Of a stretch of DNA of 64,000 nucleotides, positions 39,035-47,775 are shown one piece after another; position 1 is the first letter of the stretch; each line of letters starts with the position of its first letter. The translations under genes and the position numbers were made by a program. The DNA is from Ptiloglossa arizonensis (Eukaryota > Arthropoda > Insecta > Hymenoptera > Colletidae), in assembly GCF_051014685.1 (NCBI RefSeq), contig NW_027478600.1, positions 835,852 through 899,851 on the forward strand. The letters are read 5' to 3'. The notes under the pieces were generated by a model. The model made no database searches. It saw only the letters and a program-made list of their open reading frames with translations, and was not told the DNA's origin.

Positions 39035-42000
39035 AAGTACACCTACCGTTGTAATCGGGCGAGTTTCTACTTTCAGATGCAACAGAAATTTTGCGGATTG
39101 GTCAATCCGTTCGCGAGATATCGCAGTTTGGAGGTTAGAAACGTTTGAGAAACTCAAAATTTTCGCAGTTCTGATGCTCGATACGAATAAATAGAACGGC
39201 CTAGGGGAAAAGTACACATACCGTTGTAATCGGGCGAGTTTCTACTTTCAGATGCAACAAAAATTTTGCGGATTGGTCAATCCGTTCGCGAGATATGGCA
39301 GTTTGGAGGTAACAAACGTTTGAGAAACTCAAAATTTTCGCAGTTCTGATACCCGAAACGGATAACTAGAACGGCCTAGGGGAAAAGTACGCATACCGTT
39401 GTAATCGGGCGAGTTTCTACTTTCAGATGCCACAGAAATTTTGCGGATTGGTCAATCCGTTCGCGAGATATGGCAGTTTGGAGGTAAGAAACGTTTGAGA
39501 AACTCAAAATTTTCGCAGTTCTGATGCTCGATACGAATAACTAGAACGGCCTAGGGGAATAGTACACCTACCGTTGTAATCGGGCGAGTTTCTACTTTCA
39601 GATGAAACAGAAATTTTGCGGATTGGTCAATCCGTTCGCGAGATATCGCAGTTTGGAGGTTAGAAACGCTTGAGAAACTCAAAATTTTCGCAGTTCCGAT
39701 GCTCGACAAGCATAACTAGAACGGCCTAGGGGAAAAGTACGCATACCGTTGTAATCGGGCGAGTTTCTACTTTCAGATGCAACAGAAATATTGCGGATTG
39801 GTCAATCCGTTCGCGAGATATGGCAGTTTGGAGGTAAGAAACGCTTGAGAATCTCAAAATTTTCGCAGTTCTGATGCTCGGAACGAATAACCAGAACGGC
39901 CCAGTGGTAAAGTACGCATAACGTTGTAATCGGGCGAGTTTCTACTTTCAGATGCAACAGAAATTTTGCGGATTGGTCAATCCGTTCGCGAGACATGGCA
40001 GTTTGCATGTAAGAAACGCTTGAGAAACTCAAAATTTTCGCAGTTCTGATTCTCGAAACGAATAACCAGCACGGCCCAGTGGTAAAGTACGCATACCGTT
40101 GTAATCGGGCGAGTTTCTACTTTCAGATGCAACAAAAATTTTGCGGATTGGTCAATCCGTTCGCGAGATATGGCAGTTTGGAGGTAAGAAACGGATGAGA
40201 AACTCAAAATTTTCGCAGTTCTGATGCTCGAAACGAATAACTGAAACGGCCTAGGGGAAAAGTACACATACCGTTGTAATCGGGCGAGTTTCTACTAACA
40301 GATGCAACAGAAATTTTGCGGATTGCTCAATCCGTTCCCGAGATATGGCAGTTTGGAAGTAAGAAACGTTTGCGAAACTCAAAATTTTCGCAGTTCTGAT
40401 GCTCGAAACGAATAACCAGAACGGCCTAGGGGAAAAGTACACATACCGTTGTAATCGGGCGAGTTTCTACATTCAGATGCAACAGAAATTTTGCGGATTG
40501 GTCAATCCGTTCGCGAGATATGGCAGTTTGGAGGTAAGAAACGTTTGAGAAACTCAAAATTTTCGCAGTTCTGATGCTCGAAACGGATAACTAGAACGGC
40601 CTAGGGGAAAAGTACGCATACCGTTGTAATCGGGCGAGTTTCTACTTTCAGATGCAACAGAAATTTTGCGGATTGGTCAATCCGTTCGCGAGATATGGCA
40701 GTTTGGAGGTAAGAAACGTTTGAGAAACTCAAAATTTTCGCAGTTCTGATGCTCGATACGAATAACTAGAACGGCCTAGGGGAAAAGTGCACATACCGTT
40801 GTAATCGGGCGAGTTTCTACTTTCAGATGCAACAAAAATTTTGCGGATTGCTCAATCCGGTCGCGAGATATGGCAGTTTGGAGGTAAGAAACGGATGAGA
40901 AACTCAAAATTTTCGCAGTTCCGATGCTCGAAACGAATAACTGGAACGGCCTAGGGGAGAAGTACACCTACCGTTGTAATCGGGCGAATTTCTACTTTCA
41001 GATGCAACAGAAATTTTGCGGAATGGTCAATCCGTTCGCGAGATATCGCAGTTTGGAGGTTAGAAAAACTTGAGCAACTCAAAAGTTTCACATTTCTGAT
41101 GCTCGAAACGAATAACTAGAACGGCCTACGGGAAAAGTACGCATACCGTTGTAATCGGCCGGGTTTCTACTTTCAGATGCAACAGAAGCTTTGCGGATTG
41201 GTCATTCCGTTCGCGAGATATGGCAGTTTGGAGGTAAGAAATGCATGAGAAACTCAAAATTTTCGCAGTTCTGATGGTCGAAACGAATAACCAGAACGGC
41301 CTAGGGGCAAAGTACGCATACCGTTGTAATCGGGCGAGTTTCTACATTCAGATGCAACAGAAATTTTGCGGATTGGTCAATCCGTTCGCGAGATATGGCA
41401 GTTTGGAGGTAAGAAACGTTGGAGAAACTCAAAATTTTCGCAGTTCTGATGCTCGATACGAATAAATAGAACGGCCTAGGGGAAAAGTACACATACCCTT
41501 GTAATCGGGCGAGTTTCTACTTTCAGATGCAACAAAAATTTTGCGGATTGGTCAATCCGTTCGCGAGATATGGCAGTTTGGAGGTAAGAAACGTTTGAGA
41601 AACTCAAAATTTTCGCAGTTCTGATGCTCGATACGAATAAATAGAACGGCCTAGGGGAAAAGTACACATACCCTTGTAATCGGGCGAGTTTCTACTTTCA
41701 GATGCAACAGAAATTTTGCGGATTGGACAATCCGTTCGCGAGATATCGCAGTTTGGAGGTTAGAAACGCTTGAGCAACTCAAAATGTTCACATTTCTGAT
41801 GCTCGAAACGAATAACTAGAACGGCCTACGGGAAAAGTACGCATACCGTTGTAATCGGTCGAGTTTCTACTTTCAGATGCAACAGAAATTTTGCGGATTG
41901 GTCAATCCGTTCGCGAGATATGGCAGTTTGGAGGTAAGAAATGCATGAGAAACTCAAAATTTTCGCAGTTCTGATGCTCGAAACGAATATCCAGAACGAC

Positions 42001-42184
42001 CTAGGGGAAAAGTACACACACCGTTGTAATCGGGCGAGTTTCTACATTCAGATGCAACAGAAATTTTGCGGATTGGTCAATCCGTTCGCGAGATATGGCA
42101 GTTTGGAGGTAAGAAACGTTTGAGAAACTCAAAATTTTCGCAGTTCTGATGCTCGATACGAATAACTAGAACGGCCTAGGGGAA
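39035..42184 (+). repeat. 18-monomer HOR unit in copy B, first
   Basis: Same unit as 19,260-22,409 at offset 19,775. It aligns to 42,185-44,308 at offset 3,150. Differences seen between the tandem units include GATACCCGAAAC near 39,350 against GATACTCGAAAC, and GATTGCTCAATCCGG near 40,850 against GATTGGTCAATCCGG. Confidence 0.87.
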
Positions 42185-43768
42185 AAGTACACCTACCGTT
42201 GTAATCGGGCGAGTTTCTACTTTCAGATGCAACAGAAATTTTGCGGATTGGTCAATCCGTTCGCGAGATATCGCAGTTTGGAGGTTAGAAACGTTTGAGA
42301 AACTCAAAATTTTCGCAGTTCTGATGCTCGATACGAATAAATAGAACGGCCTAGGGGAAAAGTACACATACCGTTGTAATCGGGCGAGTTTCTACTTTCA
42401 GATGCAACAAAAATTTTGCGGATTGGTCAATCCGTTCGCGAGATATGGCAGTTTGGAGGTAACAAACGTTTGAGAAACTCAAAATTTTCGCAGTTCTGAT
42501 ACTCGAAACGGATAACTAGAACGGCCTAGGGGAAAAGTACGCATACCGTTGTAATCGGGCGAGTTTCTACTTTCAGATGCCACAGAAATTTTGCGGATTG
42601 GTCAATCCGTTCGCGAGATATGGCAGTTTGGAGGTAAGAAACGTTTGAGAAACTCAAAATTTTCGCAGTTCTGATGCTCGATACGAATAACTAGAACGGC
42701 CTAGGGGAATAGTACACCTACCGTTGTAATCGGGCGAGTTTCTACTTTCAGATGAAACAGAAATTTTGCGGATTGGTCAATCCGTTCGCGAGATATCGCA
42801 GTTTGGAGGTTAGAAACGCTTGAGAAACTCAAAATTTTCGCAGTTCCGATGCTCGACAAGCATAACTAGAACGGCCTAGGGGAAAAGTACGCATACCGTT
42901 GTAATCGGGCGAGTTTCTACTTTCAGATGCAACAGAAATATTGCGGATTGGTCAATCCGTTCGCGAGATATGGCAGTTTGGAGGTAAGAAACGCTTGAGA
43001 ATCTCAAAATTTTCGCAGTTCTGATGCTCGGAACGAATAACCAGAACGGCCCAGTGGTAAAGTACGCATAACGTTGTAATCGGGCGAGTTTCTACTTTCA
43101 GATGCAACAGAAATTTTGCGGATTGGTCAATCCGTTCGCGAGACATGGCAGTTTGCATGTAAGAAACGCTTGAGAAACTCAAAATTTTCGCAGTTCTGAT
43201 TCTCGAAACGAATAACCAGCACGGCCCAGTGGTAAAGTACGCATACCGTTGTAATCGGGCGAGTTTCTACTTTCAGATGCAACAAAAATTTTGCGGATTG
43301 GTCAATCCGTTCGCGAGATATGGCAGTTTGGAGGTAAGAAACGGATGAGAAACTCAAAATTTTCGCAGTTCTGATGCTCGAAACGAATAACTGAAACGGC
43401 CTAGGGGAAAAGTACACATACCGTTGTAATCGGGCGAGTTTCTACTAACAGATGCAACAGAAATTTTGCGGATTGCTCAATCCGTTCCCGAGATATGGCA
43501 GTTTGGAAGTAAGAAACGTTTGCGAAACTCAAAATTTTCGCAGTTCTGATGCTCGAAACGAATAACCAGAACGGCCTAGGGGAAAAGTACACATACCGTT
43601 GTAATCGGGCGAGTTTCTACATTCAGATGCAACAGAAATTTTGCGGATTGGTCAATCCGTTCGCGAGATATGGCAGTTTGGAGGTAAGAAACGTTTGAGA
43701 AACTCAAAATTTTCGCAGTTCTGATGCTCGAAACGGATAACTAGAACGGCCTAGGGGAAAAGTACGCA

Positions 43769-43785
43769 TACCGTTGTAATCGGGC
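43769..43785 (+). promoter_or_regulatory. CENP-B-box-like motif (representative; about one per monomer)
   Basis: TACCGTTGTAATCGGGC compared with the mammalian CENP-B box YTTCGTTGGAARCGGGA matches 12 of 17 positions and 7 of the 9 core positions (nTTCGnnnnAnnCGGGn): the CG, the central A and the CGGG are kept, the leading TT is AC. The motif recurs in almost every monomer at unit positions 28-44. Variants include CATAACG, GTTGTGATCGGG, GTTGCAATCGGG and, in type Y, TCGGCCGGG, which loses one core G. Function is not shown. Binding would need a CENP-B-like (pogo-derived) protein in this organism, and a chance match in a 175-bp unit is possible. Confidence 0.4.
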
Positions 43786-43801
43786 GAGTTTCTACTTTCA
43801 G

Positions 43802-43858
43802 ATGCAACAGAAATTTTGCGGATTGGTCAATCCGTTCGCGAGATATGGCAGTTTGGAG
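43802..43858 (+). other. Cryptic exon-like block: acceptor, 57 nt open, donor (representative)
   Basis: Preceded by TTTCTACTTTCAG (acceptor-like, with TGTAATC about 22 nt upstream of the AG as a possible branch site) and followed by GGAG|GTAAGA, a strong donor-like site. The block is 57 nt, exactly 19 codons, reading MQQKFCGLVNPFARYGSLE without stop. If a transcript of the array were spliced this way, units would join in frame with 118-nt introns. Most monomers keep both the AG and the GT. Exceptions include TTTCTAATG (no AG), GAGATAAG near 22,331 (no GT) and CAATAG (stop). No evidence of transcription is available, and it may be coincidence. Confidence 0.3.
43819..43834. other. 16-bp dyad CGGATTGGTCAATCCG (representative; most monomers)
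   Basis: Perfect 7-bp inverted arms (CGGATTG / CAATCCG) around a GT centre, at unit positions 78-93, in nearly all non-Y monomers. In type Y monomers the right arm reads CATTCCG, which breaks one pair. Some monomers have GTCGATCCG or GCTCAATCCG. Such a dyad could be a dimeric protein site or a small cruciform; which of these cannot be told from sequence. Confidence 0.7.
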
Positions 43859-43868
43859 GTAAGAAACG

Positions 43869-43888
43869 TTTGAGAAACTCAAAATTTT
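43869..43888. other. Small dyad TTTGAGAAACTCAAA plus A4T4 tract (representative)
   Basis: TTTGAG / CTCAAA arms with an AAA centre (unit 128-142), running into AAAATTTT (unit 140-147). The arms are 6 bp in CGTTTGAG monomers, 5 bp in CGCTTGAG monomers and 4 bp in GCATGAG monomers. A second tract, AAATTTT, lies at unit 70-76. Tract centres are about 71 and 104 bp apart in alternation. AnTn tracts bend DNA, which may favour regular nucleosome placement; that is inference. Confidence 0.55.
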
Positions 43889-44118
43889 CGCAGTTCTGAT
43901 GCTCGATACGAATAACTAGAACGGCCTAGGGGAAAAGTGCACATACCGTTGTAATCGGGCGAGTTTCTACTTTCAGATGCAACAAAAATTTTGCGGATTG
44001 GTCAATCCGGTCGCGAGATATGGCAGTTTGGAGGTAAGAAACGGATGAGAAACTCAAAATTTTCGCAGTTCCGATGCTCGAAACGAATAACTGGAACGGC
44101 CTAGGGGAGAAGTACACC

Positions 44119-44468
44119 TACCGTTGTAATCGGGCGAATTTCTACTTTCAGATGCAACAGAAATTTTGCGGAATGGTCAATCCGTTCGCGAGATATCGCA
44201 GTTTGGAGGTTAGAAAAACTTGAGCAACTCAAAAGTTTCACATTTCTGATGCTCGAAACGAATAACTAGAACGGCCTACGGGAAAAGTACGCATACCGTT
44301 GTAATCGGGCGAATTTCTACTTTCAGATGCAACAGAAATTTTGCGGAATGGTCAATCCGTTCGCGAGATATCGCAGTTTGGAGGTTAGAAAAACTTGAGC
44401 AACTCAAAAGTTTCACATTTCTGATGCTCGAAACGAATAACTAGAACGGCCTACGGGAAAAGTACGCA
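44119..44468 (+). repeat. Single-monomer tandem duplication
   Basis: Two consecutive monomers (44,119-44,293 and 44,294-44,468) share the unusual combination CGAATTTCTAC, GCGGAATGGTC, AGAAAAACTTGAGC and AAAAGTTTCAC. At the equivalent places near 21,2xx and 41,0xx this monomer occurs only once. The event is therefore specific to this position, and recent or recently corrected. Confidence 0.85.
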
Positions 44469-44469
44469 T

Positions 44470-47400
44470 ACCGTTGTAATCGGCCGGGTTTCTACTTTCA
44501 GATGCAACAGAAGCTTTGCGGATTGGTCATTCCGTTCGCGAGATATGGCAGTTTGGAGGTAAGAAATGCATGAGAAACTCAAAATTTTCGCAGTTCTGAT
44601 GGTCGAAACGAATAACCAGAACGGCCTAGGGGCAAAGTACGCATACCGTTGTAATCGGGCGAGTTTCTACATTCAGATGCAACAGAAATTTTGCGGATTG
44701 GTCAATCCGTTCGCGAGATATGGCAGTTTGGAGGTAAGAAACGTTGGAGAAACTCAAAATTTTCGCAGTTCTGATGCTCGAAACGGATAACTAGAACGGC
44801 CTAGGGGAAAAGTACACCTACCGTTGTAATCGGGCGAGTTTCTACTTTCAGATGCAACAGAAATTTTGCGGATTGGACAATCCGTTCGCGAGATATCGCA
44901 GTTTGGAGGTTAGAAACGCTTGAGCAACTCAAAATGTTCACATTTCTGATGCTCGAAACGAATAACTAGAACGGCCTACGGGAAAAGTACGCATACCGTT
45001 GTAATCGGTCGAGTTTCTACTTTCAGATGCAACAGAAATTTTGCGGATTGGTCAATCCGTTCGCGAGATATGGCAGTTTGGAGGTAAGAAATGCATGAGA
45101 AACTCAAAATTTTCGCAGTTCTGATGCTCGAAACGAATAACCAGAAAGGCCTAGGGGAAAAGTTCGCATACCGTTGTAATCGGGCGAGTTTCTACTTTCA
45201 GATGCAACAGAAACTTTGCGGATTGGTCAATCCGTTCGCGAGATATGGCAGTTTGGAGGTAAGAAATGCATGAGAAACTCAAAATTTTCGCAGTTCTGAT
45301 GCTCGAAACGAATAACCAGAACGGCCTAGGGGAAAGGTTCATATACCGTTGTAATCGGGCGAGTTTATACTTTCAGATGCAACAGCAATTTTGCGGATTG
45401 GTCAATCCGTTCGCGAGATATGGCCGTTTGGATGTAAGAAACGCTTGAGAAACTCAAAATTTTCGCAGTTCTGATTCTCGAAACGAATAACCAGAACGGC
45501 CCAGTGGTAAAGTACGCATACCGTTGTAATCGGGCGAGTTTCTACTTTCAGATGCAACAGAAATTTTGCGGATTGGTCAATCCGTTCGCGAGACATGGCA
45601 GTTTGCAGGTAAGAAATGCATGAGAAACTCAAAATTTTCGCAGTTCTGATGCTCGAAACGAATAACCAGAACGGCCTAGGGGAAAAGTACACATACCGTT
45701 GTAATCGGGCGAGTTTCTACATTCAGATGCAACAGAAATTTTGCGGATTGGTCAATCCGTTCGCGAGATATGGCAGTTTGGAGGTAAGAAATGCATGAGA
45801 AACTCAAAATTTTCGCAGTTCTGATGCTCGAAACGAATAACCAGAACAGCCTAGGGGAAAAGTACACATACCGTTGTAATCGGGCGAGTTTCTACATTCA
45901 GATGCAACAGAAATTTTGCGGATTGGTCAATCCGTTCGCGAGATATGGCAGTTTGGAGGTAAGAAACGTTTGAGAAACTCAAAATTTTCGCAGTTCTGAT
46001 GCTCGAAACGAATAACTAGAACGGCCTAGGGGAAAAGTACACATACCGTTGTAATCGGGCGAGTTTCTACATTCAGATGCAACAGAAATTTTGCGGATTG
46101 GTCAATCCGTTCGCGAGATATGGCAGTTTGGAGGTAAGAAACGGATGAGAAACTCAAAATTTTCGCAGTTCCGATGCTCGAAACGAATAACTGGAACGGC
46201 CTAGGGGAGAAGTACACCTACCGTTGTAATCGGGCGAGTTTCTACTTTCAGATGCAACAGAAATTTTGCGGATTGGACAATCCTTTCGCGAGATATCGCA
46301 GTTTGGAGGTTAGAAACGTTTGAGAAACTCAAAATTTTCGCAGTTCTGATGCTCGATACGAATAAATAGAACGGCCTGGGGGAAAAGTACACATACCGTT
46401 GTAATCGGGCGAGTTTCTACTTTCAGATGCAACAAAAATTTTGCGGATTGGTCAATCCGTTCGCGAGATATGGCAGTTTGGAGGTAACAAACGTTTGAGA
46501 AACTCAAAATTTTCGCAGTTCTGATACTCGAAACGGATAACTAGAACGGCCTAGGGGAAAAGTACGCATACCGTTGTAATCGGCCGGGTTTCTACTTTCA
46601 GATGCAACAGAAGTTTTGCGGATTGGTCATTCCGTTCGCGAGATATGGCAGTTTGGAGGTAACAAACGTTTGAGAAACTCAAAATTTTCGCAGTTCTGAT
46701 ACTCGAAACGGATAACTAGAACGGCCTAGGGGAAAAGTACGCATACCGTTGTAATCGGGCGAGTTTCTACTTTCAGATGCCACAGAAATTTTGCGGATTG
46801 GTCAATCCGTTCGCGAGATATGGCAGTTTGGAGGTAAGAAACGTTTGAGAAACTCAAAATTTTCGCAGTTCTGATGCTCGATACGAATAACTAGAACGGC
46901 CTAGGGGAAAAGTACACCTACCGTTGTAATCGGGCGAGTTTCTACTTTCAGATGCAACAGAAATTTTGCGGATTGGTCAATCCGTTCGCGAGATATCGCA
47001 GTTTGGAGGTTAGAAACGCTTGAGCAACTCAAAATTTTCACATTTCTGATGCTCGAAACGAATAACTAGAACGGCCTACGGGAAAAGTACGCATACCGTT
47101 GTAATCGGCCGGGTTTCTACTTTCAGATGCAACAGAAGTTTTGCCGATTGGTCATTCCGTTCGCGAGATATGGCAGTTTGGAGGTAAGAAATGCATGAGA
47201 AACTCAAAATTTTCGCAGTTCTGATGCTCGAAACGAATAACCAGAACGGCCTAGGGGAAAAGTACACATACCGTTGTAATCGGGCGAGTTTCTACATTCA
47301 GATGCAACAGAAATTTTGCGGATTGGTCAATCCGTTCGCGAGATATGGCAGTTTGGAGGTAAGAAACGTTTGAGAAACTCAAAATTTTCGCAGTTCTGAT

Positions 47401-47775
47401 GCTCGAAACGGATAACTAGAACGGCCTAGGGGAAAAGTACGCATACCGTTGTAATCGGGCGAGTTTCTACTTTCAGATGCAACAGAAATTTTGCGGATTG
47501 GTCAATGCGTTCGCGAGATATGGCAGTTTGGAGGTAAGAAACGTTTGAGAAACTCAAAATTTTCGCAGTTCTGATGCTCGATACGAATAACTAGAACGGC
47601 CTAGGGGAAAAGTACACATACCGTTGTAATCGGGCGAGTTTCTACTTTCAGATGCAACAAAAATATTGCGGATTGGTCAATCCGTTCGCGAGATATCGCA
47701 GTTTGGAGATTAGAAACGCTTGAGCAACTCAAAATTTTCACATTTCTGATGCTCGAAACGAATAACTAGAACGGC
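44470..47775 (+). repeat. Transition domain between the superrepeat and the right HOR domain
   Basis: About 19 monomers that mix markers of both neighbours. 44,45x-44,77x matches 41,12x-41,44x at offset 3,325. 45.1-45.8 kb carries AGAAAGGCC, AAGTTCGCATAC, CAGCAATTTTG and CCCAGTGGT variants typical of the right domain. 46.2-46.9 kb resembles 42.2-42.7 kb. No gene or foreign element is seen. Confidence 0.75.

Larger units (their letters stand above)
27317..43323 (+). repeat. Large superrepeat, copy B (16.0 kb)
   Basis: Second copy of 5,792-23,548. Substitutions I could pick out by eye are few: for example 33,31x AAATATTG against AAATTTTG, 36,018 CACTTC against CATTTC, 36,751 GGCTTAGG against GGCCTAGG, 38,84x CTAGGACGG against CTAGAACGG, 41,312 GTACGC against GCACGC, about 42,000 AACGAC against AACGGC. 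That is far less than the difference between neighbouring monomers, so the block was copied as a unit recently. At 32,391-32,565 there is one monomer more than in copy A, and the 11-monomer tandem duplication of copy A is absent. It continues to the right into a further 18-monomer unit. Confidence 0.9.
43742..43916 (+). repeat. Representative satellite monomer (reference phase)
   Basis: This copy is close to consensus and defines the phase used here (unit starts at TAGAACGGCC). It contains 31 C and 45 G (43% GC) and 13 CpG. Map within the unit: AvrII-type CCTAGG at 9-14; CENP-B-like 17-mer at 28-44; pyrimidine-rich TTTCTACTTTCAG at 48-60; AAATTTT at 70-76; 16-bp dyad at 78-93; TCGCGA (NruI site) at 95-100; GGAGGTAAGA at 114-123; small dyad at 128-142; AAAATTTT at 140-147; GCTCGAAACGAATAAC at the end (here GATACG instead of AAACG). 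Variation between monomers clusters at 13-16, 24-29, 43-47, 55-59, 67-68, 90-91, 111-130 and the last 20 positions. Positions around the dyad and NruI site vary least. Confidence 0.95.
42185..44308 (+). repeat. 18-monomer HOR unit in copy B, second (partial)
   Basis: Matches 39,035-41,158 at offset 3,150, including the TCTACTAACAG and GTTTGGAAGTAAG monomer (43,4xx) and the CGAATTTCTAC, GGAATGGTC and AGAAAAACTTG monomer. It extends past the right edge of the A/B homology, so this region records the longer form of the HOR. After 44,309 the register with 41,1xx slips to 3,325 because of the added monomer described next. Confidence 0.85.

Noticed and set aside
43834..43851. A second CENP-B-like match, GTTCGCGAGATATGGCA
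   Set aside because: TTCG and the central A match, but the CGGG half reads TGGC or TCGC and the overall fit is poorer and inconsistent among monomers.
43811..43900. Possible origin of the monomer from two related halves (AAATTTTGCGG... and AAATTTTCGCAG...)
   Set aside because: Similarity beyond the AnTn tract is only a few scattered bases and needs gaps; not better than expected by chance by eye.
43846..43910. Pol III-like A box (TGGCAGTTTGG) followed by a weak B-box-like TGCTCGAAACG, hinting at a tRNA or SINE origin
   Set aside because: The B-box match is poor (about 7 of 11), the spacing is longer than in tRNA genes, a TTTT terminator lies between the two, and no cloverleaf can be drawn.
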